A stretch of DNA of 64,000 nt, taken from contig NZ_QWGR01000017.1 of NCBI RefSeq assembly GCF_003576475.1, positions 1 to 64,000 on the forward strand, written 5' to 3'. The notes beneath the pieces are model-generated. The model saw nothing but the letters and a program-made list of their open reading frames with translations. It did not search any database and was not told where the DNA came from. Made by a program: the position numbers and the translations under genes. Positions 18,618 to 28,180 of the stretch are shown here, piece after piece. Positions within the stretch are counted from its first letter, which is position 1. The number at the start of each line of letters is the position of its first letter. This DNA is from Maribellus luteus. Lineage in GTDB: Bacteria > Bacteroidota > Bacteroidia > Bacteroidales > Prolixibacteraceae.

Positions 18618-19526
18618 ATGGCAAAACGGATTGTGGCATTTGGTGAGATCGTTTGGGATTTGCTGCCTCACGATCGGGTTTTGGGAGGAACTCCTCTGAA
18701 CCTTGTTTTCCGTTGCAATTCGTTTGGGGAAGAAGGGCATTTGCTTTCGCGCGTTGGTGACGACGAACTGGGAGAGGCCGCATTGGATAAGCTTGTTGAG
18801 CTTAAAATATCCGATAAAAATGTACAGGTCGATTCTGAGTTTCCGACCGGAGTAGTTCGCGTTACCTTCGACAAAAACGGGGAAAGCCGTTACGAAGTGA
18901 AGGAAGACGTAGCTTTTGACCACATTGAATTCACCGCCGAAGCATTGATACTGGCCCGGCAGGCCGATTGTCTGTTTTTCGGCCTTCTGCCTCAGCGGTA
19001 CGGCCTTTCCAAAAATACCATTCGCGAACTGATCAAGGAAGCACCCGATTCGCTTCGTTTTTTCGACCTGAAATTGTTTGAGCACTTTTTCAACGTGGAA
19101 GTGGTGGAGCGTTTGCTTAACTGTGCACACATTGTCCGAATCAAAGAAAAGGAGATGGAGTTTCTGGCGGGCAAATTGAAAATGAACTACACCGGCCTGG
19201 ATGATTTTGCCGAACAGCTGTCAGTAAAATACAAGATCGACCTGGTGATTATTACCCGTGGTAACAACGGAATTTCGGCCTTTCATACAAAAAAAGGGCG
19301 GTTTTATGATCCGGGATATGTTGTTGAAATGGAAGACAATATTGGTTCCGGAATGGCTTTTTCTGCCGGTTTTCTGCATTATTACCTCAACGGAAAGTCG
19401 ATGGAAGAGTCGATTCACTTTGGGAATGCAGCGGGGGCGCTGAATACCACCAAGCGAGGTGCCACCGAGTTTTTTGATAAAAATGAGGTGCTGGAGTTCA
19501 TGAAAGCCACTTCTCAGCAAGCCTGA
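18618..19526 (+). CDS. PfkB-family carbohydrate kinase-like protein lacking the usual catalytic Asp
   Basis: A 302-residue ribokinase-fold protein. The N-terminal substrate block G23-G-T-P-L-N28, the RVGDDELG turn and the core VIITRGNNG are as in fructokinases of the PfkB family. The anion-hole/catalytic motif, normally GAGD or GSGD, reads G243-S-G-M246, so the general base Asp is replaced by Met. Everything around it (EDNIGSG before, AFSAGFL after) is intact, and no frameshift is visible. The protein may be a non-catalytic sugar-binding relative, or may act by an unusual mechanism. Confidence 0.8.
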   Translation: MAKRIVAFGEIVWDLLPHDRVLGGTPLNLVFRCNSFGEEGHLLSRVGDDELGEAALDKLVELKISDKNVQVDSEFPTGVVRVTFDKNGESRYEVKEDVAFDHIEFTAEALILARQADCLFFGLLPQRYGLSKNTIRELIKEAPDSLRFFDLKLFEHFFNVEVVERLLNCAHIVRIKEKEMEFLAGKLKMNYTGLDDFAEQLSVKYKIDLVIITRGNNGISAFHTKKGRFYDPGYVVEMEDNIGSGMAFSAGFLHYYLNGKSMEESIHFGNAAGALNTTKRGATEFFDKNEVLEFMKATSQQA

Positions 19527-19798
19527 TTATTTACAAAGTTTTTCTTAACAAAACAATACTTTTAAACATCTGCTTAAAAGTAACTTAAATGCCTGTTTAG
19601 GTGTTTAATATTTAAAATGAACAATTCAACGGAGCCTGGTTGCCGTAGATAAGAATCATACTGTTCAATGAATGTTTTGCCTGGAGACAGAACTTTATTG
19701 GTACTTAACAAATGATGAAATCGAAAAGAATCAGGTGCCGGGGATTGTTGCCGAGATGTAAAAGGTTAAAAGTGAGTAAACAATAAAAGCTGGTAGTG

Positions 19799-20722
19799 AT
19801 GAAAATGAAAACACATGAAATTACAGCCATGTTGCTGGAAAGTCTTTGGAACAGTTACATTTCCAGGGTTTCATATGCGAAAAAGTATGTGGACATGGTG
19901 CTGGAAAAAGGAGGGAAAGTGGTAAACGACCACATTGCCTTAAGGACTTTTAATACACACACGGGAGAACAACCCGAAGGTATCAGGGCCATTAAACACA
20001 TCCTGAACTATTTGGGTTACGTTCCGGTAGGGAAATACGAATTTAAAAAGAAGAAACTGACTGCCATTCACTTTGAGCATCCGAGCGAGGCATTTCCCAA
20101 GATTTTTGTGAGCCAGCTGGAGGTGGAGCAGTTACCGCTGTGGGCACAGCAGATCATTAACCGGACAGTGGTTGATACGCCTTATCTTATTTCTGACCGA
20201 AGCCTTGAATTACTGGCAGTACTGAAAGAAGAAGGTGAGATACCCAAGGTGGCGGCCGAGGCTTTGGTACTCGATCTGGCGCAATATTTCAGGCGTCCCT
20301 GGAACGCACCGGTCAAAGAAGATGTGTTAAAGATCAACGACGTTTCGCAATATGCAGCCTGGACGCTTCTGCATGGGAACTCGGTGAATCATTTTACGGC
20401 TTTTATAAATCAACAGGAAGTAAAAGAATGGCCTGATCTGGAAGCAACCTGCAAGGCTTTGGAGGCCGCCGGCATTCCGATGAAAGACAGCATTGAAGGT
20501 GAAAAAGGCAGCAAGTTGCGGCAATCGGCAACACAAGCTGTAAAAGAAGATGTGGACGTGATGGGCGAGGATGGTCCTGAAAAAATTACCTGGACCTACG
20601 CTTATTATGAGCTGGCCGAGCGAAATTACGTGGAGGAGGAGGGAGTGCGAAAACTCTTTTCGGGTTTCCTGGGAGAACAGGCTGCTCATTTGTTTGACAT
20701 GACAAGAACCCGGGATAACTGA
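19799..20722 (+). CDS. DUF1338-family protein (2-oxoadipate dioxygenase/decarboxylase-like)
   Basis: A 307-residue protein with the DUF1338 signature VNDHIALRTF near residue 45 and further His and Glu-bearing blocks (HGNSVNHFTAF, TYAYYELAERN) that fit the two-His-one-Glu iron site of HglS/YdcJ. HglS converts 2-oxoadipate to 2-hydroxyglutarate in lysine catabolism, but short DUF1338 proteins like this one may use other 2-oxo acids. Start set at the ATG at 19799; an in-frame GTG lies three bases upstream. No lysine-degradation genes are adjacent. Confidence 0.75.
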   Translation: MKMKTHEITAMLLESLWNSYISRVSYAKKYVDMVLEKGGKVVNDHIALRTFNTHTGEQPEGIRAIKHILNYLGYVPVGKYEFKKKKLTAIHFEHPSEAFPKIFVSQLEVEQLPLWAQQIINRTVVDTPYLISDRSLELLAVLKEEGEIPKVAAEALVLDLAQYFRRPWNAPVKEDVLKINDVSQYAAWTLLHGNSVNHFTAFINQQEVKEWPDLEATCKALEAAGIPMKDSIEGEKGSKLRQSATQAVKEDVDVMGEDGPEKITWTYAYYELAERNYVEEEGVRKLFSGFLGEQAAHLFDMTRTRDN

Positions 20723-20739
20723 TTTTTCCAACTATTTCT

Positions 20740-21543
20740 TTAATATACCGAAGGAACAAAGGTCATTTCTGAAATGGGGGGGCGGACATAGCCCTTGTTG
20801 TCTTTTCGTGGCGGAAGTTCGATTGGTTTGTATTCAAGCTCTTTGTAGGGAACCATTGAAAGTAAATGATGAATGCAGTTCAGCCGGGCGCGTTTTTTAT
20901 CATCGGCATCTACCACGTACCAAGGGCTGATCTTGGTATCGGTGTAAGCAAACATGTCGTCTTTTGCTTTTGAGTACTCCACAAAAAGCTGCATCGATTT
21001 TATGTCCATTGGGCTGATCTTCCATCGCTTGGTGGGGTCTTCAATACGCGACCGGAAACGTTTTTCCTGTTCGTCTTCACTAACCGAAAACCAGTATTTT
21101 ACGAGTATGATCCCGGATCGGATCAGCATTCGTTCGAAATTGGGGCACGAGCGCAGAAATTCCCAGTACTCGTCGGTGGTGCAAAAGCCCATTACTTTCT
21201 CCACCCCGGCGCGGTTGTACCAGCTACGGTCGAAAAGAACCATCTCTCCGGCTGCCGGCAAATGGGGGACGTACCGTTGGAAGTACCATTGTGTTTTTTC
21301 GCGTTCGGTGGGAGTCCCCAGCGCTACTACCCTGCAAATTCTGGGATTCAGGTACTGTGTAATACGCGCAATGGTTCCGCCTTTTCCGGCTGCATCGCGG
21401 CCCTCAAAAATAACTACTACTTTAAGGCCTTTGGCTTTGATCCATTCCTGAAGTTTTACCAGTTCAATTTGCAGTTTGTTTAGTTCTTTTTCGTAGAACC
21501 GGGTGTTGATCTTCTTCCTTTTTGGTTTTTCGTTTGATTCCAT
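20740..21543 (-). CDS. ppk2: Polyphosphate kinase 2 family protein
   Basis: A 267-residue P-loop kinase. Walker A G48-R-D-A-A-G-K-G-G56, Walker B LFDRSWYNR (residues 103-111) and the lid block around GTPTEREKTQWYFQRY are the hallmarks of single-domain PPK2 enzymes, which use polyphosphate to phosphorylate nucleoside mono- or diphosphates. The lysine-rich N terminus (residues 3-13) is unremarkable. Class (AMP-, ADP- or GDP-preferring) cannot be decided here. It converges on the DUF1338 gene with 17 bases between stops. Confidence 0.92.
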   Translation of the reverse strand: MESNEKPKRKKINTRFYEKELNKLQIELVKLQEWIKAKGLKVVVIFEGRDAAGKGGTIARITQYLNPRICRVVALGTPTEREKTQWYFQRYVPHLPAAGEMVLFDRSWYNRAGVEKVMGFCTTDEYWEFLRSCPNFERMLIRSGIILVKYWFSVSEDEQEKRFRSRIEDPTKRWKISPMDIKSMQLFVEYSKAKDDMFAYTDTKISPWYVVDADDKKRARLNCIHHLLSMVPYKELEYKPIELPPRKDNKGYVRPPISEMTFVPSVY

Positions 21544-21604
21544 TTTTTAGCGTTTGCAAACATTTAAAGGTAAGAAAAATCAAGTAAATCCGGATTGGCT
21601 GACT

Positions 21605-22840
21605 TTAGGGGGCAATAATGTAAGCGCCAAATTTACTGTCGTTGCCGGCATCGGTAAGCGCCAAAAAGCCAGAAGCAATTTTATTGTTTTTTAAAACAAG
21701 CGGATGTTTTCTCTCCATTTCAGACTGAAACTTCAGGAAGCTTTTTCCGCCACCATACCAGGTTTGGTACAATGCTTTTTGCCCGGGAAACAGAAACTTT
21801 TCGAGATGAAGCGAAAGTAAACCCATGTTTTGCCGTAAATTAATTTCGAGACAGGGATTAACGGCCAGTTGATTATTGGCTGTTTTAAAAATCAGGGCAT
21901 CCACCCCGAAATTTCCTTCGTATGCTAAAGCCAGTTCGCTGTTTTCCAGTATGTGGATGAGCGGAGAAATGATTCTGTCGGGAAGGCTTTCTGCAAACCG
22001 TTTTAGTTCCGGATTCATATCATCGGGAAGGCCGTTCAGGCGGTTGCCAGTGTATTGGCCTTTGTTATCGGTCATGAAATTGCTGATTCCCAGGAAGGAA
22101 ACTTTGCGGTTTCTTAACTCAAACTGAAAGGCGATATCCAGTTGCTTGTCGAGAAGTGGCTCAACAATTACGTAGCCCTGGTCTTTGATAATTCCCAGAA
22201 TCTTCTCCCATACTTTCGGGTGAACAGGTGTTTTGGTGATGGGTTGCAGTCCTCGTCCGGAACTGCTCCACGGAGCTTTTATCATCAGCTTTCCCCAACT
22301 GCTGAGCAGGGACTCAATGTGTTGCTGCCCGTAACAAACTTGTCCTGTAATTTCTTTCGGAATAAAAATCGTGTCCGGAAATTCCACGATTATTTGTTGC
22401 AGAATGCTGAGGGCAAATTTTTTGGAATACAAATCTCGTGTCTCAGCTGACCAGTTAAAAACAGGGGATTTTTGAAATGCCTCCGAACATTTTGTTTTTA
22501 AAGGAGTCAGCAATTTATGTGTCGCCGGACTCCAGCCCCAGGGCTTTAGTGAATTTATGTCCTTGAAAGGACATGCTTCTGCATTCAAAGCTTTCTGAAG
22601 CTTCATAAAAACGGGAATGTTTATCCCTAACTCCTCAATCGATTTCAGAAATTTCTCCGAAGGAAGTTGCTCCACTAAAACAATACCATTGGAAGTTCCC
22701 AAAAACAGAGGGAGTATACTTAAATCGGCCTCCATCTTTTTTAGCAGCTTATTGGGTTGCCAGTTGGGACTTCCGTTACCAATTGCCAGGTCGCAAGTGG
22801 GGTTGAAAAGGTATATGTCGGGAAAGCAGTGCACGCACAA
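21605..22840 (-). CDS. Conserved hypothetical protein, ATP-grasp-like
   Basis: About 411 residues, soluble. The middle contains LMIKAPWSSSGRGL, followed by VIVEPLLDKQLDIAFQFEL and later AYEGNFGVDALIF and CLEINLRQNMG; this series (glycine-rich lysine loop, acidic strand pair, Glu-x-Asn metal site) is the usual order of an ATP-grasp ligase. The N-terminal block LFNPTCDLAIGNG is also distinctive, but I cannot name a substrate. No ATG precedes this block: translation must start at TTG (22840) or GTG (22834), or the true start is further in. A perfect TATTTTTG box (22838-22845) overlaps the first codon. Confidence 0.6.
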   Translation of the reverse strand: MCVHCFPDIYLFNPTCDLAIGNGSPNWQPNKLLKKMEADLSILPLFLGTSNGIVLVEQLPSEKFLKSIEELGINIPVFMKLQKALNAEACPFKDINSLKPWGWSPATHKLLTPLKTKCSEAFQKSPVFNWSAETRDLYSKKFALSILQQIIVEFPDTIFIPKEITGQVCYGQQHIESLLSSWGKLMIKAPWSSSGRGLQPITKTPVHPKVWEKILGIIKDQGYVIVEPLLDKQLDIAFQFELRNRKVSFLGISNFMTDNKGQYTGNRLNGLPDDMNPELKRFAESLPDRIISPLIHILENSELALAYEGNFGVDALIFKTANNQLAVNPCLEINLRQNMGLLSLHLEKFLFPGQKALYQTWYGGGKSFLKFQSEMERKHPLVLKNNKIASGFLALTDAGNDSKFGAYIIAP

Positions 22841-22845
22841 AAATA
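22838..22845 (-). promoter_or_regulatory. -7 element (TATTTTTG) overlapping the start of the ATP-grasp-like gene
   Basis: The minus strand reads TATTTTTG, a perfect TAnnTTTG match. A transcript from it would begin close to the GTG at 22834, so the GTG or a later codon is the more likely start. Confidence 0.4.
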
Positions 22846-23174
22846 GTTATTTTTTGACGTTCGCTCAGGCAGGTACACATGGTGGGATTTAATCAATCGG
22901 GGAATAAATTAGTTCGACTAGTTTGTATAAAAAATCGATTAACAATACCTAAACTTTAAGGAACTTTAGTTGTTTAATGTAGAAATGTTAAAATAATTAA
23001 TAATTTTTTAATACAATGTTTTATATTAACGCCTTCAAATTATCCATATTTTTTAAAAACTAAATCCTGATTATAAAATTGAGAGTATAAGATTAAGGAA
23101 ATCTATAGATCAAAACTATCAAAAACCAACTTAAAGAGAGTGTATTTTTAATTTTTCACTTAAACTATTCTTTT
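22846..23174. other. A+T-rich intergenic region upstream of susC
   Basis: About 330 bases without a gene. The right two thirds are very A+T-rich with many short T and A runs. No clear -33/-7 pair, riboswitch or sigma-factor operator could be assigned. It must hold the susC-susD promoter and a long leader. Confidence 0.4.
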
Positions 23175-26100
23175 ATGAAAAAACTTGCAATGTTGCTTGT
23201 ATGTATTCTTATTCTGGGAGTACATTTTGGGAACGCACAGGTCCGATCCATCAGTGGGACAGTTACGAGCTCCGAAGATGGAACTTCCATTCCGGGAGTT
23301 TCTGTGCAACTTAAAGGAACAACCATCGGTACGATTACCAATATCGATGGTCAGTACGAACTTCAGGTTCCGGAAGATGCCAAAACGCTTATTTTTTCTT
23401 TTGTAGGCTTACAAACCATTGAAATGCCCATTTCGGGAGCTGTTATTAACGTGCAGATGAAGCCTGACATTTTGGGGCTTGATGAAGTGATTGTAACTGC
23501 TTATGGTACAACGACTAAGCAGGCATTTACTGGTTCTGCTGATGTCGTGGGGGCTGAAGAATTATCATCTCGAAATGTTACTTCTCCGATTGCAGCAATT
23601 GAGGGTAGAGCAACAGGGGTACAATTTACTTCTGCATCCGGACAACCAGGTTCTTCACCTGGTATTGTTATTCGCGGAGTAGGAACACTTAATGGTAGTT
23701 CAACTCCATTATACATTGTAGATGGTATACAGTATGAAGGTTCGTTAAGTACAATTAATCAGGAAGATATAGAATCCTTTACGATCCTTAAAGATGCCGC
23801 TTCAACGTCATTATACGGGTCAAGAGCTGCTAACGGAGTAGTTTTAATTACCACTAAGAATGGTACTAAAGGAACTATAAAAACCTCTGTGTCTGCTCAA
23901 GTCGGCTTGGTTAGCAGAAGTATCCCAAATTATGATGCAATATCTCCTGGTCAATATTATGAAATGATGTGGCAAGCTTTAAAAAACTCAAGTGCAGGTG
24001 GTGGAGATCCTGCCTATGCTACCGCAAATATTTACAATAATTTGGGCTATAACCCATTTAATGTGGCAAATGATCAAATTGTAGGAACTGACGGAAAGCT
24101 AAACCCAAGTGCAAGAGTAATTTATAAAAGCTTAGACTGGTACGATGAAATGAATCAAACCGGATTGAGAACAAACTACAATGTTAATGTAGCAGGTGGA
24201 GGTGAAAAACATAAAATATTTTTTTCTGCTTCTTACCTGGATGAAGAAGGATATGTGGTTACAACCAATTTTAATCGTATTACTTCACGTTTAAATGCCG
24301 AATTTGATGCCACAGATTGGTTGAAAGTTGGAGGTAGTGCAAACATTACTATTACTGAATCTGCCGGACCAACTTCAGCAGGAGAAAGCAGTATCGTGAA
24401 CCCTTTCGGATTTGCTAAAAACATGGGCTCAATTTACCCTGTGTATGTAAATGACTTAAGTGGGAACTTAGTATTGGATGCCGGAGGAAAGCCTGTTTTT
24501 GATAACGGTGAAGGTTATTCTGAATACAATATCGGTTCAAGGCCAATATCTCAAGGTCGTCATGCCCTCCAGGAATTGCTGCTAAATGACGAAACGAAAA
24601 GAAATAATACCTACGGAGTTAGATTCTTTGCTGACTTTGAAATAATTGATGGTCTTAACTTTAGATTAAATTACGGTAGAGATATAAATGAAGGCCTTCA
24701 TAAAGAATATGAAAACCATATTATTGGTGATGCTCAACCAACCGGAAGATATGGAGAAGATAGATATCGGAGAGATGTTGAAAACTTTAATCAAATCTTA
24801 ACATTCAGAAAAATCTTTAATGATGTTCACAGTGTCGATGTAACTGCAGGCCATGAAAGCTTCCAAAGAATTTATTCCGGTATGGATGCATCAGCAATTA
24901 AGCAAGTTGCCACAGGTATCTATGAATTTGACAACTTTGCTGAACCAATTGGTTTAGGGGGAGCTACAACTGAAAAAACTATTGAAGGTTACTTTTTTAG
25001 AGCAAATTATAATTTTGACGGTAAATATTATATCAGTGCTTCAGCAAGGAGAGATGCTTCATCTGTTTTTGATGAAAAATCAAGATGGGGTAACTTCTAT
25101 TCGGTAGGTGCTTCCTGGAGAATGGATCAGGAAAACTTCATGCAGGGAGTAGGTTGGGTTAATCATTTGAAACTACGTGCTTCATATGGTCAGGTAGGTA
25201 ACGATGATTTGGGTGACTTCTTCTTATCTCAACCAAGATATGGCTTAACATCAAACGCTGGTAATCCTGCTATTTATTGGTCAGAAATTGGTAATGCCGA
25301 CCTGCAATGGGAAACGGTTGGTAGTTTTGATGTAGCCCTGGAATTTGGTTTATTCAATAATCTTATTGATGGTAGTATTGAATATTATAAGAAAAATTCA
25401 ACAGATCTACTTTATGATTTACCAATTCCTTTAAGTAATGGTTTAAATACTGTGCCTTCAAACATTGCCGATCTGTATAATTCAGGAATTGAATTAGGTT
25501 TAACCGGACATATCATTAAAAAGGGTGAATTTGAATGGGATATGACAGTACAGGCATCGACATTTAAAAATGAAATAACGAGTATTCCTGATCCGTTTAT
25601 AACTGGTTCAAAAAGATGGGCAGAGGGTAGATCAATCTATGATTTTTATATTCTTCAAACCGCAGGTGTAGACCCTGAAACAGGAGATCAGCTATTCTGG
25701 ATGTTTGAAATTGATGAAGATGGTAATAGTGTACCGGTTTTAGACGAGAACGGAAAGCAGGAAACCACAAATGACTGGGAAGAAACCGAAAGAGCATACA
25801 CTGGAAGCAGTGCTATACCTGATGTTTTAGGTTCAGTATCTAATTCATTTAGTTTTAAAGGATTCGACTTAAATGTTTTATTCACCTTTGGTATCGGTGG
25901 AGAATACTTAGACTATGGATATGCTGCTATGATGCACAGTGGAACTTATGGTAGATCACTCCATCCGGATATCCTAAATGCTTGGAGTAAACCAGGCGAT
26001 GTAACGAGTGTGCCTAGAATGGAAAATGGAAATGTTGATTTAGTACAATCACAATCTTCCAGATTTTTAACAGATGCGTCTTTCTGGGCATTAAAGAATG

Positions 26101-26303
26101 TAAACATAGGCTATTCTTTTAACAGTTCTATTACGAATAAATTAGGAGTTGATGATTTAAGGTTATCGCTTACCGGAGAGAATTTATTTCTAAAAAGTAA
26201 GAGGACAGGGCTCGATCCTCAGTACAGTATGTCAGGAACAACTGATGGTAATGACTTTAACCCATCGAGAGTATTCTCGATAGGATTAAATGTTTCATTT
26301 TAA
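23175..26303 (+). CDS. SusC/RagA-family TonB-dependent outer-membrane transporter
   Basis: A 1042-residue TonB-linked receptor. In order: signal peptide (1-21), a carboxypeptidase-regulatory-like domain (about 24-100, SGTVTSSEDGTSIPGVSVQLKGT), a TonB-box-like stretch LDEVIVTAYGT, the plug with the SusC signature VLKDAASTSLYGSRAANGVVLITTK-type block, and a 22-strand barrel ending in FSIGLNVSF with terminal Phe. It forms a lid-and-barrel importer with the SusD protein 31 bases downstream. There is no N-terminal signalling (STN) domain and no anti-sigma factor nearby. Confidence 0.95.
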   Translation: MKKLAMLLVCILILGVHFGNAQVRSISGTVTSSEDGTSIPGVSVQLKGTTIGTITNIDGQYELQVPEDAKTLIFSFVGLQTIEMPISGAVINVQMKPDILGLDEVIVTAYGTTTKQAFTGSADVVGAEELSSRNVTSPIAAIEGRATGVQFTSASGQPGSSPGIVIRGVGTLNGSSTPLYIVDGIQYEGSLSTINQEDIESFTILKDAASTSLYGSRAANGVVLITTKNGTKGTIKTSVSAQVGLVSRSIPNYDAISPGQYYEMMWQALKNSSAGGGDPAYATANIYNNLGYNPFNVANDQIVGTDGKLNPSARVIYKSLDWYDEMNQTGLRTNYNVNVAGGGEKHKIFFSASYLDEEGYVVTTNFNRITSRLNAEFDATDWLKVGGSANITITESAGPTSAGESSIVNPFGFAKNMGSIYPVYVNDLSGNLVLDAGGKPVFDNGEGYSEYNIGSRPISQGRHALQELLLNDETKRNNTYGVRFFADFEIIDGLNFRLNYGRDINEGLHKEYENHIIGDAQPTGRYGEDRYRRDVENFNQILTFRKIFNDVHSVDVTAGHESFQRIYSGMDASAIKQVATGIYEFDNFAEPIGLGGATTEKTIEGYFFRANYNFDGKYYISASARRDASSVFDEKSRWGNFYSVGASWRMDQENFMQGVGWVNHLKLRASYGQVGNDDLGDFFLSQPRYGLTSNAGNPAIYWSEIGNADLQWETVGSFDVALEFGLFNNLIDGSIEYYKKNSTDLLYDLPIPLSNGLNTVPSNIADLYNSGIELGLTGHIIKKGEFEWDMTVQASTFKNEITSIPDPFITGSKRWAEGRSIYDFYILQTAGVDPETGDQLFWMFEIDEDGNSVPVLDENGKQETTNDWEETERAYTGSSAIPDVLGSVSNSFSFKGFDLNVLFTFGIGGEYLDYGYAAMMHSGTYGRSLHPDILNAWSKPGDVTSVPRMENGNVDLVQSQSSRFLTDASFWALKNVNIGYSFNSSITNKLGVDDLRLSLTGENLFLKSKRTGLDPQYSMSGTTDGNDFNPSRVFSIGLNVSF

Positions 26304-26334
26304 ATAATAAAGAAATAATTAAAACATAATAATT

Positions 26335-27981
26335 ATGTTTAAAAAGATAATTTTGTTATTTGTAATAGTAGCTATTGCAACAACATCGTGTAACAAAGAC
26401 TTTTTGGAAACAAAACCAACAGATGCTATTTCTTCTGGAGATGCATTAGCATCTGCCGAGAATATGGCACTAATTCTAAATGGCCTACATCGTTTATTAT
26501 ATGCTCAGCCTCAAACTATGCTTTCTGGGGGAGATAGTTACAGATCAGGAAATCATTATTGGGTTCCTTTAGAAGATAATTTGGCAGGAGGCGTAATTCA
26601 CAGTGCTAGGGCAAACAATTTGGGTTGGCAAGACGAAACACAATGGATTTCTCATAACCAGGAAACATCTTTGACAACTGAACAGTTGTGGTATCAACGT
26701 TACCATATCATTGCCAGTGCCAATGCCATTATAAATAAAGCAGCTGAAGGCATTATCCCTGAAGATGAAAAATTTAAAGAAATTTTAGGACAAGCTTATA
26801 CTTACAGAGCATATGCCTACCTTTCATTGGTTCAGCATTACGCTAAAGGCTATCTAATTGGCAACCCGGCTTCAGATCCTGGTGTCCCTTTGTTATTAGC
26901 TTCTGAAGCTCCTTTTACGAGTGAGCCCAGATCTACTGTTAAAGCAATATATGATCAGTGTATGGCAGATGTTAATAGTGCGATTGATTATTTCAAAGGT
27001 GCGACTCCAAGGCCAACGGGTAATGCATATGACAAATCTCAGCTAAACATTGACGTTGCGTATGGTTTAAAAGCTCGTATTGCATTAAATATGGGAGAAT
27101 GGAGAACTGCAGCCGATGCAGCGGTGTTAGCACGTAAAGATTATCCTATTATGGATCAAGATGATTATTATTCAGGGTTTAATTCAACCTTACTTCCTGA
27201 AGTTATGTGGGGAAGTAACGTAATTTCTACTGAAACGACTTATTTCCGTTCTTATTTTTATTTAATGAGTAATACATTTGCTGGAAGCCAAAACCGAAGT
27301 AATCCTAAGATAATGGATAAGAGGTTATACGATCAAATTCCAGATACCGACTATAGAAAAGGATTGTTCTTAAAAGATGCTCCAAACTCAAATACTTCTG
27401 CGTCTAATGGCGAGGGTGGCTGGAAAAACAACACAAACCCATTATACACAACTGAAGCTGAATTTAAAGCAGAGATTAAGAGACTTACAAGTGTTTACGG
27501 GTGGGCTTCCAACCAAAATACGCACCCATATATGCACGTAAAAATGAGAAATAAAGCACCTGGAACTACTGATCCGGATGATATTATTCTAATGCGTTCT
27601 TCTGAAATGTATTTGATTGAAGCAGAAGCAGAAGCAATGTTAGATAATGTTGACGCTGCACAAGATGCGTTAAAAACATTAGGCGAAGAACGCGATAGTG
27701 CTTATGATGTTACTATGTACGATACGAAAGAAAAATTAATGGAACACATTAAGTTCCAGAGAGCATTGGAATTATGGGGAGAAGGATTCCTTTACGTTGA
27801 TAAGATACGTTGGGATGAAGGAATTGACCATGCTGCAAACGGTGGTTCCGGAGCATCTCAGGACTTGTATCAAAGCGGGTTTCAACAAGCTAAACCATCA
27901 ACTAATAAAGAGTGGATATTTAAAATTCCTCAGAAAGAAATTGATGCGAATCCAAATTTAGGTCCTGGAGATCAAAATTAA
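26335..27981 (+). CDS. SusD/RagB-family surface lipoprotein
   Basis: A 548-residue lipoprotein with a signal peptide ending in the lipobox ATTSC19, then the SusD fold: helical TPR-like region around AEGIIPEDEKFKEILGQA, the block RAYAYLSLVQHY, and the C-terminal RELFLEGH-equivalent block RALELWGEGFLYVDKIRW. SusD proteins cap the SusC barrel and capture the nutrient, usually a glycan or peptide. No glycosidase, peptidase or regulator is adjacent, so the ligand cannot be deduced. Confidence 0.94.
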   Translation: MFKKIILLFVIVAIATTSCNKDFLETKPTDAISSGDALASAENMALILNGLHRLLYAQPQTMLSGGDSYRSGNHYWVPLEDNLAGGVIHSARANNLGWQDETQWISHNQETSLTTEQLWYQRYHIIASANAIINKAAEGIIPEDEKFKEILGQAYTYRAYAYLSLVQHYAKGYLIGNPASDPGVPLLLASEAPFTSEPRSTVKAIYDQCMADVNSAIDYFKGATPRPTGNAYDKSQLNIDVAYGLKARIALNMGEWRTAADAAVLARKDYPIMDQDDYYSGFNSTLLPEVMWGSNVISTETTYFRSYFYLMSNTFAGSQNRSNPKIMDKRLYDQIPDTDYRKGLFLKDAPNSNTSASNGEGGWKNNTNPLYTTEAEFKAEIKRLTSVYGWASNQNTHPYMHVKMRNKAPGTTDPDDIILMRSSEMYLIEAEAEAMLDNVDAAQDALKTLGEERDSAYDVTMYDTKEKLMEHIKFQRALELWGEGFLYVDKIRWDEGIDHAANGGSGASQDLYQSGFQQAKPSTNKEWIFKIPQKEIDANPNLGPGDQN

Positions 27982-28017
27982 AGTTATATTTTAATAGACG
28001 TTTGAATATTAGATAAG

Positions 28018-28050
28018 AAGGCTGTCCTAATTGATTAGGGCAGCTTTTTT
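28018..28050 (+). terminator. Terminator of the susC-susD operon
   Basis: A stem of about 12 pairs (28018-28030 with 28035-28045, one bulged G and one G-T pair) around a TTGA loop is followed by six T residues, 36 bases after the susD stop. Confidence 0.85.
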
Positions 28051-28180
28051 AGTTAGAACGGATACAAAGTCCCGGTATTTGCACCTATTGGGCGTTCCTA
28101 CGAATTGTTAAATCCCGGGCAAGCTAGCGTTTATCTCAGACCTTGGTTGGTTGGTAGGATGGATACATACCGCAAATGTG

